Shown one piece after another: positions 16,625-25,943 of a stretch of DNA of 64,000 nt. Each line of letters opens with the position of its first letter. Within the stretch, counting starts at the first letter, position 1. This DNA is from Risungbinella massiliensis (GTDB lineage: Bacteria > Bacillota > Bacilli > Thermoactinomycetales > Thermoactinomycetaceae). The notes under the pieces are model-generated. The model was not told the origin of the DNA and searched no databases. It was given only the letters and a program-made list of their open reading frames with translations. The stretch spans positions 558,017 to 622,016 of the forward strand of contig NZ_LN812102.1 in NCBI RefSeq assembly GCF_000942395.1. The letters are read 5' to 3'. The translations under genes were made by a program, and so were the position numbers.

Positions 16625-18730
16625 ATGCAACTTTCTTCTCGACAACAGAGTATCCTAATCGAGCTTTTAAAATATGAGGATACCTTTGTAAGCCTTTCTC
16701 AAATTGCTGAACAACTCCAAGTGAGCATACGTACGATTCAACGAGAAATTCGAGGGATGGAACACTTTCTTACCTCCCGTTTTTCGCTGACTTTGGAGAA
16801 ACAAACAGGGGAAGGAATCAGATTAGTTGGCCCTAAAACAAAAAAAGAATTAGTATGGAGTACTATCGAAGCAAGTAAACCAATTGATTTCTCTCCATCT
16901 GAGCGGAAAACATTAATTTTGCAAACACTTCTTGCTTCTAATCAACCACTTAAGATATTGGCTCTCGCACTTCAATGCAAGGTAACACCAGCAACCATAA
17001 GCAGTGATCTAGATGAAATCGAACAATGGCTAGAAAATTTTCAATTACAACTCACTCGAAAACGAGGATCTGGTATAGAGATCACTGGAGATGAATCCTC
17101 CAAACGTCAAGCAATGAGCAGTTTACTCTCCGAAAATTTCCGTACTGAGGAACTAATACAGCTCTTACGCAATCGAAATGTCTCTGCTCATCATGTACAG
17201 CAAATGTCCCACCGGTTGCTTGGACTGGTAAATCAAGAAATATTGTCCAAAGCAGAAAGGGTAGTTCACACAGTATTAGAAGAAGTAGACTATCCTTTAG
17301 CAGATAGTGCTTACATCGCACTTAGTGTCCATTTAGCCCTTTTAATACAACGTATTAAAAGTGGCGAAGCCATCTCATTCGATCCCGATACATTAAAAGA
17401 TCTTCAAAATACAGTAGAATATTCTGTTGCTGTTGAGATTATCAACCGTCTACAAGATGTACTTGAATTGAAAATTCCGAACGATGAGATAGGTTATGTT
17501 ACCATGCACCTAATGGGTTCAAAATTACGATTGTCGCTTAAAGAAGAAATGGCAGGCAAAGAGCAAAGCGTAGAACTTCGGAGTAAAGCAAAAGAAATTT
17601 TAGATCACTGCGCTAACGCCTTGGGGACGACTTGGAGCGATGAAAACGAATCACTAAATGGTTTAACGACTCATTTAGGGCCTGCACTATTTCGTATCAA
17701 GAGCCACATGCCGATTCGCAATCCAATGCTCCCGGTCATTCGCCAAAGATATGAGAAGCTTTTTTCTGTGGTTCACGAAGTTTGTAGAATAGTCTTCCCT
17801 ACCATTCCTATTCCGGATGAAGAGGTAGGATATATCTTAATGCATGTTGGATCTTCTCTACAAATATCCACTCCTCAGCTTACTTGGCCCAATGCATATG
17901 TTATTTGTTCTAGTGGAATTGGTACTTCCAAAATGTTGGCCACTCAGATTCGCCAACAATTTCCACAAATTGAATCCATTCAAAATATCTCTATGTTTGA
18001 GTTAGAAAATATCAATACAACTCATCCTTTAATCTCCACAATACCTTTACCGAAGCTCCAGTCAAAAGATTATGTGGTGATTAGCCCCTTCCTAACAGAA
18101 GAGGATAAAAAAAAGTTGCAACAATATCTATACCAATTTACAAAAAACAAGTCAGATAAAATCTCAACATTCCAAAACGTATCAGTGAATACAAATGCAC
18201 CTCTAAGTCAAATGAAGCTGTACACCGAAATTGCTCTGGAATTGATCGGTGCATTTCAGGTTCTGAAAATAGACAATCAAAGCCTAACGAAACGAGAAAC
18301 ACTCGAAAGGATCTGTTCTTTGATCCAGCCTGAGTCTTCAAAAGAGCATATCCAGCTACTAGTTACAAATCTCATGCATCGAGAAGAAACAGGCGGAATT
18401 GGTATTCCTGATGGAAAGCTAGCTCTTTTTCATAGTCGATCAGATTTGATAAAAAAGGTTTCATTCCATATCTGTTCTCTTTCGGAAAAAATCCCGATTC
18501 ACTCCATGACTGGTGGAAAAATGATGACAAATCGACTGATCATGTTACTTAGTCCTGTAAATGTATCAAAAGAACACCTAAACGTTCTTAGTGAAGTAAG
18601 TACCCTACTGTTAGATCAAACAGCAATCGCCATTTTCCAAACAAACACTAAAGCTACCATCATAGATTTTTTGGAACAACATTTTTCTCAATACATTATT
18701 CGTCAAGTTCAAAAGGAGCGATCTATATGA
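16625..18730 (+). CDS. mtlR: Mannitol operon transcriptional activator MtlR (PRD regulator)
   Basis: A 701-residue DNA-binding activator. Order seen: N-terminal winged HTH (SLSQIAEQLQVSIRTIQREI), a second Mga-like HTH (KVTPATISSDLDEIEQWL), PRD1 and PRD2 with histidines in SVHLALLIQRI, TMHLMGSKL, TTHLGPALF and LMHVGSSLQ, an EIIB-Gat-like domain with C in YVICSSGIGTSKML, and an EIIA-Mtl-like domain with H in LMHREETGGIGIPDGKLALF. HPr and EIIB phosphorylation of these sites is known to set activity. ATG at 16625 is chosen for its AGGAG site; the frame is open 32 codons further upstream. Overlaps mtlF by 4 bp. Confidence 0.95.
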   Translation: MQLSSRQQSILIELLKYEDTFVSLSQIAEQLQVSIRTIQREIRGMEHFLTSRFSLTLEKQTGEGIRLVGPKTKKELVWSTIEASKPIDFSPSERKTLILQTLLASNQPLKILALALQCKVTPATISSDLDEIEQWLENFQLQLTRKRGSGIEITGDESSKRQAMSSLLSENFRTEELIQLLRNRNVSAHHVQQMSHRLLGLVNQEILSKAERVVHTVLEEVDYPLADSAYIALSVHLALLIQRIKSGEAISFDPDTLKDLQNTVEYSVAVEIINRLQDVLELKIPNDEIGYVTMHLMGSKLRLSLKEEMAGKEQSVELRSKAKEILDHCANALGTTWSDENESLNGLTTHLGPALFRIKSHMPIRNPMLPVIRQRYEKLFSVVHEVCRIVFPTIPIPDEEVGYILMHVGSSLQISTPQLTWPNAYVICSSGIGTSKMLATQIRQQFPQIESIQNISMFELENINTTHPLISTIPLPKLQSKDYVVISPFLTEEDKKKLQQYLYQFTKNKSDKISTFQNVSVNTNAPLSQMKLYTEIALELIGAFQVLKIDNQSLTKRETLERICSLIQPESSKEHIQLLVTNLMHREETGGIGIPDGKLALFHSRSDLIKKVSFHICSLSEKIPIHSMTGGKMMTNRLIMLLSPVNVSKEHLNVLSEVSTLLLDQTAIAIFQTNTKATIIDFLEQHFSQYIIRQVQKERSI

Positions 18731-19161
18731 ATGAAATACTCACACTAGAAAAAATCAAACTAAATGTACAAGTTTCGGATAAATGGGAAGCAATTCGCAA
18801 AACAGGAGAATTATTGCTAGAAGGCGGTCACATTCAAGAATCTTATATCGTGCAAATGATCGAACGAGAAAAACTTAGCACTACCTACATGGGGAACGGT
18901 CTTGCAATCCCTCACGGTACCAATGAAGCGAAAAAGTATGTCTCTTCCACTGGCATTTCCCTGCTGCAAGTACCTGCTGGAGTTGACTTTGGGGACGGAA
19001 ACATTGCTTATATACTAGTTGGGATCGCTGGTGTCGGAGATGAACATTTAGAAGTTCTTTCCCAAATTGCGATCTTCTGTTCAGACGAAGAAAATGTAAA
19101 ACGACTAGCACATGCCAATACTAAGGAAGAAATTCTCAAGATGTTCCAGGGAGGTAACTAA
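18727..19161 (+). CDS. mtlF: Mannitol-specific PTS EIIA component
   Basis: A 144-residue cytoplasmic phosphocarrier that passes phosphate from HPr to the EIIB domain of MtlA. The active histidine is H63 in NGLAIPHGTNEAK. Starts inside the ATGA overlap with mtlR, so translation is coupled. Completes the split mannitol PTS. Confidence 0.95.
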   Translation: MNEILTLEKIKLNVQVSDKWEAIRKTGELLLEGGHIQESYIVQMIEREKLSTTYMGNGLAIPHGTNEAKKYVSSTGISLLQVPAGVDFGDGNIAYILVGIAGVGDEHLEVLSQIAIFCSDEENVKRLAHANTKEEILKMFQGGN

Positions 19162-19162
19162 T

Positions 19163-20296
19163 ATGAAAGCTTTGCATTTTGGAGCTGGAAACATCGGAAG
19201 GGGATTTATTGGTCTAATTCTTCAACAATCAGGCTATGAAGTCACTTTTGCTGATATCAACGAAAACATAATCGGTGCGTTAACGGAGCGCAATGAGTAT
19301 ACCGTAGAAATTGCCGATGAGAGTCACGAAAAAATGAACGTAACAGGAGTACAAGGGATTCACTCGCAAAAAGATCCCTCCAAATTAATAAAGGCAGTCA
19401 TCGAAGCAGATCTGATTACTACTGCAGTGGGTCCCAATGTTTTGAAATACTTGGCTCCTACTTTGGCTGAAGGATTACGGCAAAGAGTAAGTCAAACTGA
19501 GAAACCTCTACATATCATTGCTTGTGAAAACATGGTACGAGGAACTTCTCAGTTTCAAGAACAGATACAAGATCATCTATCTATCGAAGAACAAGCGTCT
19601 CTTCAAGGAAAGGTTGCATTTTTAGACGCAGCAGTAGACCGAATCGTACCATTACAAGCAAACCAAGATCCGCTTCATGTCATAGTAGAACCTTTTTATG
19701 AATGGGTAATCGAAACCAAAGGGCTTCTTTTGGAACAGCTCCCTATTCTCCAAGCACACTTTGTCAATGACCTCCAACCATATATTGAACGAAAACTCTT
19801 TACCGTTAACACAGGTCATGCTGCAGCCGCTTATCTAGGCTATCAAAAGGGGTATCGCTGGATAGCGGAAGCAATTCAAGATCCTGATATCTTAACAAGA
19901 ACCAGATCTGTTTTAGAAGAAACAGGTTATGTCTTAACCAATATGTATTCTCTCGATCATATGGAGCACCAGAAATATATCGAGAAAATTCTCTCTCGCT
20001 TCTTAAATCCATATCTACGAGACGAAGTAATTCGGATCGCCCGTTCCCCCATTCGAAAGCTACAACCAGGTGATCGTCTAGTAGCACCAGCACGTAAGTT
20101 ATTAGAACTAGGAAAAGAGCCAGTTCATTTATCCTCTGTCATTGCAGCAGCTTTGAAATACGACTATAAAGAAGATCCCGAGGCTCAAAAAATTCAGCAA
20201 TATATTGCCAAACATGGATTAGAAAACGCCATCTCTCATTTTACAGGAGCTACATCGGATAGTAAGTTATTTTCTTCCATTCAAAAAAATCTATAA
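19163..20296 (+). CDS. mtlD: Mannitol-1-phosphate 5-dehydrogenase
   Basis: Oxidises mannitol-1-phosphate to fructose-6-phosphate with NAD+. 377 residues from ATG at 19163, chosen for GGGAGG 8 bases upstream. The Rossmann motif is MKALHFGAGNIGRGFIG. KLFTVNTGHAAAAYLGYQKG (about residues 212-231) is the family's catalytic lysine region. Last gene of the operon, 1 bp after mtlF, followed by a terminator. Confidence 0.96.
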   Translation: MKALHFGAGNIGRGFIGLILQQSGYEVTFADINENIIGALTERNEYTVEIADESHEKMNVTGVQGIHSQKDPSKLIKAVIEADLITTAVGPNVLKYLAPTLAEGLRQRVSQTEKPLHIIACENMVRGTSQFQEQIQDHLSIEEQASLQGKVAFLDAAVDRIVPLQANQDPLHVIVEPFYEWVIETKGLLLEQLPILQAHFVNDLQPYIERKLFTVNTGHAAAAYLGYQKGYRWIAEAIQDPDILTRTRSVLEETGYVLTNMYSLDHMEHQKYIEKILSRFLNPYLRDEVIRIARSPIRKLQPGDRLVAPARKLLELGKEPVHLSSVIAAALKYDYKEDPEAQKIQQYIAKHGLENAISHFTGATSDSKLFSSIQKNL

Positions 20297-20316
20297 TCGG
20301 TTCTCGTTACACAAAA

Positions 20317-20378
20317 GAAAAGGCATTGTCACCAGCATCTCCCCGAAAGAGGAATACTATGACAATGCCTTTTTTATC
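20317..20378 (+). terminator. Terminator of the mtl operon
   Basis: Stem AAAAGGCATTGTC/GACAATGCCTTTT with T run; loop of about 30 nt. Confidence 0.85.
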
Positions 20379-20403
20379 TTTTGTAGATTGATTTAGCTGA
20401 TTT

Positions 20404-20850
20404 TTAGTAGATCCAACGATCTACTGTTTTATCATATGAAACTTGTTCGGTCTCTGGAAACCAAAGACCCATTTCTCGCGCAGCACTCTCTTCTGAATCA
20501 GAACCATGGATAATGTTCATCCCTACGCTAACTCCATAGTCACCACGAATCGTTCCAGGTAGTGCATCAGCAGGATTGGTTTTTCCCATCATTTGGCGAG
20601 CGGTAGCGATTACATTTTCTCCTTGCCAAACCATTGCAAAGACAGGACTGGAAGTAATAAAGTCAACCAATTCTCCAAAGAAAGGACGTTCTTTATGTTC
20701 ACCGTAGTGTTCTTCTGCTAATTCACGGGACACATTCATCAACTTTGCACCTACAAGTTGAAAGCCTTTTTTCTCAAAACGAGCAACAATATCTCCGATT
20801 AAGCCGCGTTGTACTCCATCTGGTTTCACCATAATAAAAGTCTTTTGCAT
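20404..20850 (-). CDS. ndk: Nucleoside diphosphate kinase
   Basis: Phosphorylates NDPs to NTPs. 148 residues, normal length. [21 protein letters not shown] opens the fold and the active histidine is in NIIHGSDS (H115 approximately). In Bacillus ndk follows hepT; here two genes lie between them. Confidence 0.97.
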   Translation of the reverse strand: MQKTFIMVKPDGVQRGLIGDIVARFEKKGFQLVGAKLMNVSRELAEEHYGEHKERPFFGELVDFITSSPVFAMVWQGENVIATARQMMGKTNPADALPGTIRGDYGVSVGMNIIHGSDSEESAAREMGLWFPETEQVSYDKTVDRWIY

Positions 20851-20981
20851 CTTGTCTTTTCCTCCAAATTTCGAAACTTATGTAATTTAGAAACAAGCAA
20901 ATTGTAACAGCTAGTAAGAAGAAACGCAACTTTCAAGATACAATTACGTTTTGAAGTTTGGTAAAATTATAATTGTAAGAT

Positions 20982-21020
20982 TTTGTATCTGCGATTTGTA
21001 TCTGCGATTTGTATCTGCGA
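20982..21020 (+). repeat. Three perfect tandem copies of a 13-nt unit
   Basis: The unit TTTGTATCTGCGA occurs at 20982-20994, 20995-21007 and 21008-21020. It lies in the leader just before the ribosome site of the DinB-like gene and just after a TATAAT-like sequence (20968-20973). Confidence 0.95.
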
Positions 21021-21036
21021 AAGGATGATATCTTAT

Positions 21037-21510
21037 ATGACAAACGTTTTACGACCCCTCTTAACGGAAATATTGGAAATTACTACAGATCAAGAAGCTT
21101 GGTTTGTACCATTAGAAGAAGCACTAAAGGGGCTAACATCCAAACAAGCAAACCAAAAAAGAGAAAATACCCACTCCATTGCGGAAATTTGCCAACATTT
21201 GCTATTTTGGAATGAACGATATCTACGCCGATTTAAAGGAGAAACGCCTCAAGTTGAGGTCAAGGATAACGCAGCAACATTTGACTCTCCTGAAAAGCTA
21301 GATTGGGAAGAACTAAAAGCCAAATTGCTGTCAGTCCAAAAAGAGTGGATTGAGTTGGTGAAATCGTGTGAGGAGGAACAATTCAGCAGATTTCATCCAC
21401 AGTTAGATAGTCCATGGTGGAGTGAAATAGCATGTTTAACTAACCATACTTCCTATCATATAGGCCAGATTGTGCAAATACGAATAGAAGCTGGAAACTG
21501 GCATCGTTAA
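21037..21510 (+). CDS. DinB-like metal-dependent four-helix protein
   Basis: A 157-residue protein of the DinB/YfiT superfamily. Three histidines in the usual places (H54 in EICQHLLFWNE, H137 and H141 in NHTSYHIGQI) form the metal site of the fold. Members include bacillithiol-S-transferases and metal hydrolases; the exact reaction is unknown. AAGGA lies 11 bases before ATG 21037; an in-frame ATG at 21025 is too close to it. Confidence 0.8.
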   Translation: MTNVLRPLLTEILEITTDQEAWFVPLEEALKGLTSKQANQKRENTHSIAEICQHLLFWNERYLRRFKGETPQVEVKDNAATFDSPEKLDWEELKAKLLSVQKEWIELVKSCEEEQFSRFHPQLDSPWWSEIACLTNHTSYHIGQIVQIRIEAGNWHR

Positions 21511-21571
21511 CATGATCTCTATGTAAACAATAAAAAGACCGATGAATAATCTCATCGGTCAGAGAATATCT

Positions 21572-22219
21572 CTATTCTCTTTGCTCAGAATCTTCTCTTT
21601 CTTTATAGGAAGTAAGGAGCTTGATGTACTGTCTAGTACTACTATTGATTAAACAAGCCAATTGACCTAATTTTAAATATAATTGAAGTGACTTTATAAT
21701 ATCATTTGCTACAACTATCTCCAGTTTATAGTAATCCATCCAATACTTCTTTGATAACTCATAGATGTCATAACCATATTCTGTTTGGGCTATATCCAAT
21801 ATTCCGTCTTCAATACTAAGTTGAATTCCCCTATCACCAAAACTAAATGATTGAAACTTAGATTCAGTAGGCGGATAAGTTCGCATATGCCTGCGTAGAC
21901 CAACCCAATACGTAGGTAGTTCTTGTAATCTTGAATTATTCAAATGATGATGATCGGTTAGAGAAGCTACTTGGTTTTTATGATCAAGTTCTAAGCTATA
22001 GTCAATAGTTGGGAAATAGATTAACACTACATTCGTTAGATCAAAACTTACTTGTTGTTCTTGTAAGAGAAACGGAAGAGCGTGTACTGGTTCAAGGTCT
22101 TCTTGTTTTTGATAGTAGATGGTAAAAATATCTTGTTCTAAATTTGAGATGATCCCTTGGAATTTTGAAATAGTTCCCTCAATTGATTCGATATACTTCC
22201 TAACATCTGATTTTTTCAT
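21572..22219 (-). CDS. Protein of unknown function with a structured leader
   Basis: A 215-residue cytoplasmic protein, not recognised. Helix-rich ends surround a beta-rich middle (VVLIYFPTIDYSLELDHKN to QLSIEDGILDIAQ). Start 22219 is chosen for the AGGGGGA ribosome site. That site is complementary to the leader sequence directly upstream (see the leader entry). Monocistronic; separated from hepT by a terminator. No signal peptide or membrane helix. Confidence 0.6.
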   Translation of the reverse strand: MKKSDVRKYIESIEGTISKFQGIISNLEQDIFTIYYQKQEDLEPVHALPFLLQEQQVSFDLTNVVLIYFPTIDYSLELDHKNQVASLTDHHHLNNSRLQELPTYWVGLRRHMRTYPPTESKFQSFSFGDRGIQLSIEDGILDIAQTEYGYDIYELSKKYWMDYYKLEIVVANDIIKSLQLYLKLGQLACLINSSTRQYIKLLTSYKEREDSEQRE

Positions 22220-22228
22220 AATAGAGAT

Positions 22229-22306
22229 TCCCCCTAATAATATTTTTAGGGGGATTCTTCCCCCTAGGTGGATACTCCATTTTGAAGAATCCACCTAGGG
22301 GGAAGA
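22229..22306 (-). promoter_or_regulatory. Leader with mutually exclusive hairpins over the ribosome site
   Basis: Minus-strand order: arm A (22305-22289) and arm B (22273-22257) form a perfect 17-bp hairpin with a 15-nt loop. Arm C (UCCCCCUAA, from 22254) can pair with the ribosome site D (UUAGGGGGA, near 22237-22229) or with the GGGGG of arm B. If A:B forms, C is free to hide the ribosome site; if B pairs with C, the site is exposed. This is the layout of a translational switch. No known riboswitch class was recognised. Confidence 0.6.
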
Positions 22307-22410
22307 GATTCTGATTATTACTATCATAAATAGTAGTATCAAAAGAATCAAGGTCATATGAGCGCTAAAAGTTATAGGTTTTAGAAAACTATCAAAATCA
22401 TAGTTGGTAA

Positions 22411-22466
22411 ACAAAAAAAAGCCTATCAAAAGGAAATTAGCCGAAATGATCCTTTTGATAGGCTTT
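22411..22466 (-). terminator. Terminator of the hepT operon
   Basis: Perfect 13-bp stem GCCTATCAAAAGG/CCTTTTGATAGGC, followed on the minus strand by eight Us. Confidence 0.92.
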
Positions 22467-22479
22467 ATATATTTCCTCT

Positions 22480-23454
22480 CTAATACGAACGACTCACAAT
22501 AAATTCGGCAATCAAACGCAAAGATTCTCTCTCCGAACTTTTCGGCATCGCCTCCAATGATGCTAAAGCTTTGGAAAGATATTTACGAGATAGCTCTAAA
22601 GTATATTCGATTCCTCCCGATTTCTTTACGTATGTGAGAAGTTCAGATAGATCCCCCTCTTCTCCACGAGTTGTCAAATACGTTAGAAGAGAAGCTTTTT
22701 GCTCTTGTGGGAGATGTTGTAGAGCATAAATAACAGGTAAGGTGACATTTCCTTGACGCAAATCACTTCCTGCTGGTTTCCCAAGAATCTTCTCTTCTCC
22801 AACCAGATCTAACACGTCATCTGTCATCTGAAACGCCATGCCGACACAATATCCATATCGAGTTAAGAGTCGAACTACCTGTTCATCTGCACCGCTACCA
22901 ATTGCTCCAAGCCGACAACTAATTGCCATGAGTAAAGCAGTTTTCCGCTTAATCCGGTGTAAATAGTTACGGAGACTTTGATTTGGCTGGAACAGATCAC
23001 GTAATTGGTCAATCTCTCCTAAACACACTTCATTTATTGCTCTAGATAAGATACGATGCCCCTCTGGGCTTTGAAAGCGCTTCATCTCTTGAAGTGCTTT
23101 GGCAAAAAGATAATCACCTGTATACATGGCCACTTTATTGTCCCACTCTGCCTTCACAGTGGTGCGACCTCGTCTTGTTTGAGCGTTGTCAATGACGTCG
23201 TCATGAACCAAGCTAGCCATATGGATCAGTTCTAAAGAGACTGCAATCGGAAGTAACTGCGAGAACTGATAATTTCCCATCCGCCCTGAGAGCAATACAA
23301 AAACAGGGCGCATCCGTTTTCCACCTGCGTCTAAGAGATGGCGAGAGGATTTAGCAAGCGATGGTTCTGTCGTTTGGATCGATTCTGCTAATCGTTTTTC
23401 TACTTGTTCTAGGTCATTTCGTAAGCTAACATAAATATTTTGTAATTTTAACAT
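22480..23454 (-). CDS. hepT: Heptaprenyl diphosphate synthase, large subunit (component II)
   Basis: Elongates farnesyl diphosphate with IPP to make the menaquinone side chain, together with HepS. 324 residues. The two Asp-rich motifs are LVHDDVIDNA (about 81-90) and QMTDDVLDLVG (about 209-219); GGKRMRP is the N-terminal substrate loop. Last gene of the minus-strand menaquinone operon, 178 bp after mqnA. Confidence 0.95.
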   Translation of the reverse strand: MLKLQNIYVSLRNDLEQVEKRLAESIQTTEPSLAKSSRHLLDAGGKRMRPVFVLLSGRMGNYQFSQLLPIAVSLELIHMASLVHDDVIDNAQTRRGRTTVKAEWDNKVAMYTGDYLFAKALQEMKRFQSPEGHRILSRAINEVCLGEIDQLRDLFQPNQSLRNYLHRIKRKTALLMAISCRLGAIGSGADEQVVRLLTRYGYCVGMAFQMTDDVLDLVGEEKILGKPAGSDLRQGNVTLPVIYALQHLPQEQKASLLTYLTTRGEEGDLSELLTYVKKSGGIEYTLELSRKYLSKALASLEAMPKSSERESLRLIAEFIVSRSY

Positions 23455-23632
23455 TATCGGCTCTCGTCTCTCCCGTCTCCGCTCAATTAAGTAAAACTTC
23501 CTTCAGTGAGATTTGCCTTCATTCCAACTGAAGATTAGTTGACCAATCGGACCTTTTACAGGCAGTAATTCCCTAGAGTCTAGCTTCTTTGCTTCTTCCA
23601 GATCTAAGTCTTACTCCCCGTTAAGAGTGGGA

Positions 23633-24469
23633 TTAAAAGGAAGCCATACGGATCGGCACTTCTTCTGTTAGGATATGAAGTTCTCTTAGATCCTGGAAAT
23701 ATCTGGCCAATCCTCTCGCTTCTAAGTCAGAAAAGTCATAGTGTAACTTTTCCAGATAATACTCTCGCCAAAAAGATGTGTCTCCCCCTAATCTTGCCTG
23801 CGCTTTCGGAATTACTTGATCTAGGGAAGACAAGCCATCTTCCTTTGCTTCTACCACCCTATTAGCGACCTGTTGTAACGTCTCGTAATAAGGAGTGACC
23901 GCCTCTGCTCGAATAGCCCATACTGCAAAGGTCATCGATTCACCTGTTACACGATGCCACTCTTCTCCTAAATCAAACACCTTACACTTCGTAGCTGTTT
24001 TCGACCAGTTAGCTTTGATCGCTGCATCTCCAATCAAGAGAGCAGCATCTGCTTCTGGTAACATCTGATCTAAGTTGGGGTCCATAGGGAGATACATTGG
24101 TCGAACACCTTCATACTTCTCTAATAGAACCCGTAGCAGATTGGTGGAAGAGGCTGATTGATTCGTTACAGCAATCTTTTTCCCGTCTAATTCCGCCAAC
24201 GATTCGCCTTTCGTAAAAAGAAAAATCGAGCCTACTGCATCTCGTGCACTAACAGATATATTTGGCAAAAGTACATACTCTCTCCAATTTTCAGCATAAG
24301 CAAAGGAAGAAATGCTACTCATCTGGATCTTAGCTGCTTGCAGATGCAGATTCAGTTGGGAAGGTACATTTCGAATCTCCTCCACCCATAAATCAGACAG
24401 ATCTAATTTTTCATATAGCGGAAATACATTGGTATATACTATTTTTCCTATTTTCAAACGATCCTTCAA
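23633..24469 (-). CDS. mqnA: Chorismate dehydratase of the futalosine pathway
   Basis: A 278-residue periplasmic-binding-like enzyme of the MqnA/MqnD family. MqnA converts chorismate to 3-enolpyruvyl-benzoate, the entry to futalosine-type menaquinone synthesis. KIGKIVYTNVFPLYEKL at the N-terminus and MSSISSFAYAEN (about 50-61) are the MqnA substrate loop, and the partner genes favour MqnA over MqnD. Overlaps ubiX by 4 bp. Confidence 0.9.
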   Translation of the reverse strand: MKDRLKIGKIVYTNVFPLYEKLDLSDLWVEEIRNVPSQLNLHLQAAKIQMSSISSFAYAENWREYVLLPNISVSARDAVGSIFLFTKGESLAELDGKKIAVTNQSASSTNLLRVLLEKYEGVRPMYLPMDPNLDQMLPEADAALLIGDAAIKANWSKTATKCKVFDLGEEWHRVTGESMTFAVWAIRAEAVTPYYETLQQVANRVVEAKEDGLSSLDQVIPKAQARLGGDTSFWREYYLEKLHYDFSDLEARGLARYFQDLRELHILTEEVPIRMASF

Positions 24470-25071
24470 AGCTCCTCCTCCTTCCAGCGCTTATATAGTT
24501 GGTGTTCCACCCCTATTTGATCCAAAATCTTCCCTGCAACAAAGCGAACCATGTCTTCTATCGTCTCAGGCCGTGAATAAAAACCGGGCATAGCTGGTAA
24601 AATCATTACTCCATTGTTCGTTAGCTTTAACATGTTTTCTAAATGAATGGAGCTAAGTGGGGTCTCCCGAGGAACCACAACGAGCTGTCGGCGCTCTTTG
24701 ATCATCACATCTGCCGAACGCTCGAGAAGATTGCTCGAAATCCCAAGTGCGATCCGTGCCATTGTTGCCATGGAGCATGGAACAACGACCATTGCATCTA
24801 CTGGAAATGAGCCAGAAGCGATTGAGGCTCCAATATCCCGAAGTGGGTGAAAAACCAATTCACCTGGCAAGTGACCCATACGTTCTTGAAAAAGCCTTTC
24901 TCGCTTTTGAATCTCCCAGTCATGTTCCTCTTGCAAAACGCGCCAAGCTGCTTCCGTCACCATTAGGTGTACATAGTGTCCTTGACGCAAAAGCTCTTCT
25001 AATACACTAAGAGCATAAGGGGCACCACTGGCTCCACTCATCCCAACGATAATTCGTTTTTTTCTATTCAT
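24466..25071 (-). CDS. ubiX: UbiX-family flavin prenyltransferase
   Basis: Makes prenylated FMN, the cofactor of UbiD-type decarboxylases. 201 residues. GMSGASGAPYALSVLEEL is the FMN/prenyl-binding loop, and VVPRETPLSSIHLENMLKL (about 152-170) is a conserved catalytic region. In futalosine operons this partner supports decarboxylation of the naphthoate intermediate. Overlaps the prenyltransferase and mqnA genes by 4 bp each, so it is tightly coupled. No UbiD/MqnL homologue is in the window. Confidence 0.92.
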   Translation of the reverse strand: MNRKKRIIVGMSGASGAPYALSVLEELLRQGHYVHLMVTEAAWRVLQEEHDWEIQKRERLFQERMGHLPGELVFHPLRDIGASIASGSFPVDAMVVVPCSMATMARIALGISSNLLERSADVMIKERRQLVVVPRETPLSSIHLENMLKLTNNGVMILPAMPGFYSRPETIEDMVRFVAGKILDQIGVEHQLYKRWKEEEL

Positions 25072-25943
25072 AGAACATCCACCATCATAAAGAGAAAGAG
25101 AATAATGCTGATCATACTATTCATGGTGAAAAAGGCGGTATTCATCCGAGACAAATCATCTGCTGAAACAATGAGATGCTCGTAGATCAGGATTCCGATG
25201 ACAACTAGAACACCTAATCCGTACCATATCCCTAGATTGGTCAACCAGAGCAAACTTACAAATCCGATTATGGTACCGACATGCATCCAAGTAGAGATCG
25301 CCAAGCCACGTTTTAGTCCAAATCGTGCTGGGATCGAATGAATCCCTTCGGATCGGTCAAATTCAAAGTCTTGGCAAGCATAGATGACATCAAATCCACC
25401 AATCCAGAGTGCTACCGAAACAAACAAGACAATTCCGGCTAAATCCACTTGTCCAGTAGTTGCAACCCAGCCTCCTAGTGAACCAAGCCCAGTAGCGATT
25501 CCAAGAACAAGATGACATGCCCATGTAAAACGCTTGGTATACGAATAAATAACTAAAAAGAAAACGGCGATCGGTAATAACTTCACTGCCAGCATATTTA
25601 GTTGATATGCAGCTACAAAAAGCACGAAGAACGATGCAATTACAAAACCCCAAGTAAAGGAAACCGAGACGAGCCCAGCTGGAATATGACGATTCGCTGT
25701 TCGAGGGTTCTTGGCATCAATATGCCGATCAATTAATCGGTTGAGTGCCATCGCAGCACTTCTTGCTCCAACCATAGCAAGCGTTATCCAGAAAAACTCT
25801 AACCATGAAGGGAAAAAGCCGCGAACTTCCAGACTTCCTAAAATCGCTCCCATATAGGCAAAGGGTAGCGCAAAGAGAGAATGTTCTATTTTAATCATAT
25901 CGAATACATGTCGTAATTTGATCCACATCGCGTTTGTCCTCAT
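25068..25943 (-). CDS. mqnP: UbiA-family polyprenyltransferase (menaquinone, MqnP-like)
   Basis: A 291-residue integral membrane prenyltransferase that attaches the HepST-made chain to the naphthoate. Asp-rich motifs are [18 protein letters not shown] (about residues 70-87) and [13 protein letters not shown] (about 190-202). About eight membrane helices. The start at 25943 is chosen because it forms an ATGA overlap with menG and matches family length; the frame is open 47 codons upstream. Classical MenA is the alternative, but the futalosine neighbours favour MqnP. Confidence 0.88.
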   Translation of the reverse strand: MRTNAMWIKLRHVFDMIKIEHSLFALPFAYMGAILGSLEVRGFFPSWLEFFWITLAMVGARSAAMALNRLIDRHIDAKNPRTANRHIPAGLVSVSFTWGFVIASFFVLFVAAYQLNMLAVKLLPIAVFFLVIYSYTKRFTWACHLVLGIATGLGSLGGWVATTGQVDLAGIVLFVSVALWIGGFDVIYACQDFEFDRSEGIHSIPARFGLKRGLAISTWMHVGTIIGFVSLLWLTNLGIWYGLGVLVVIGILIYEHLIVSADDLSRMNTAFFTMNSMISIILFLFMMVDVL

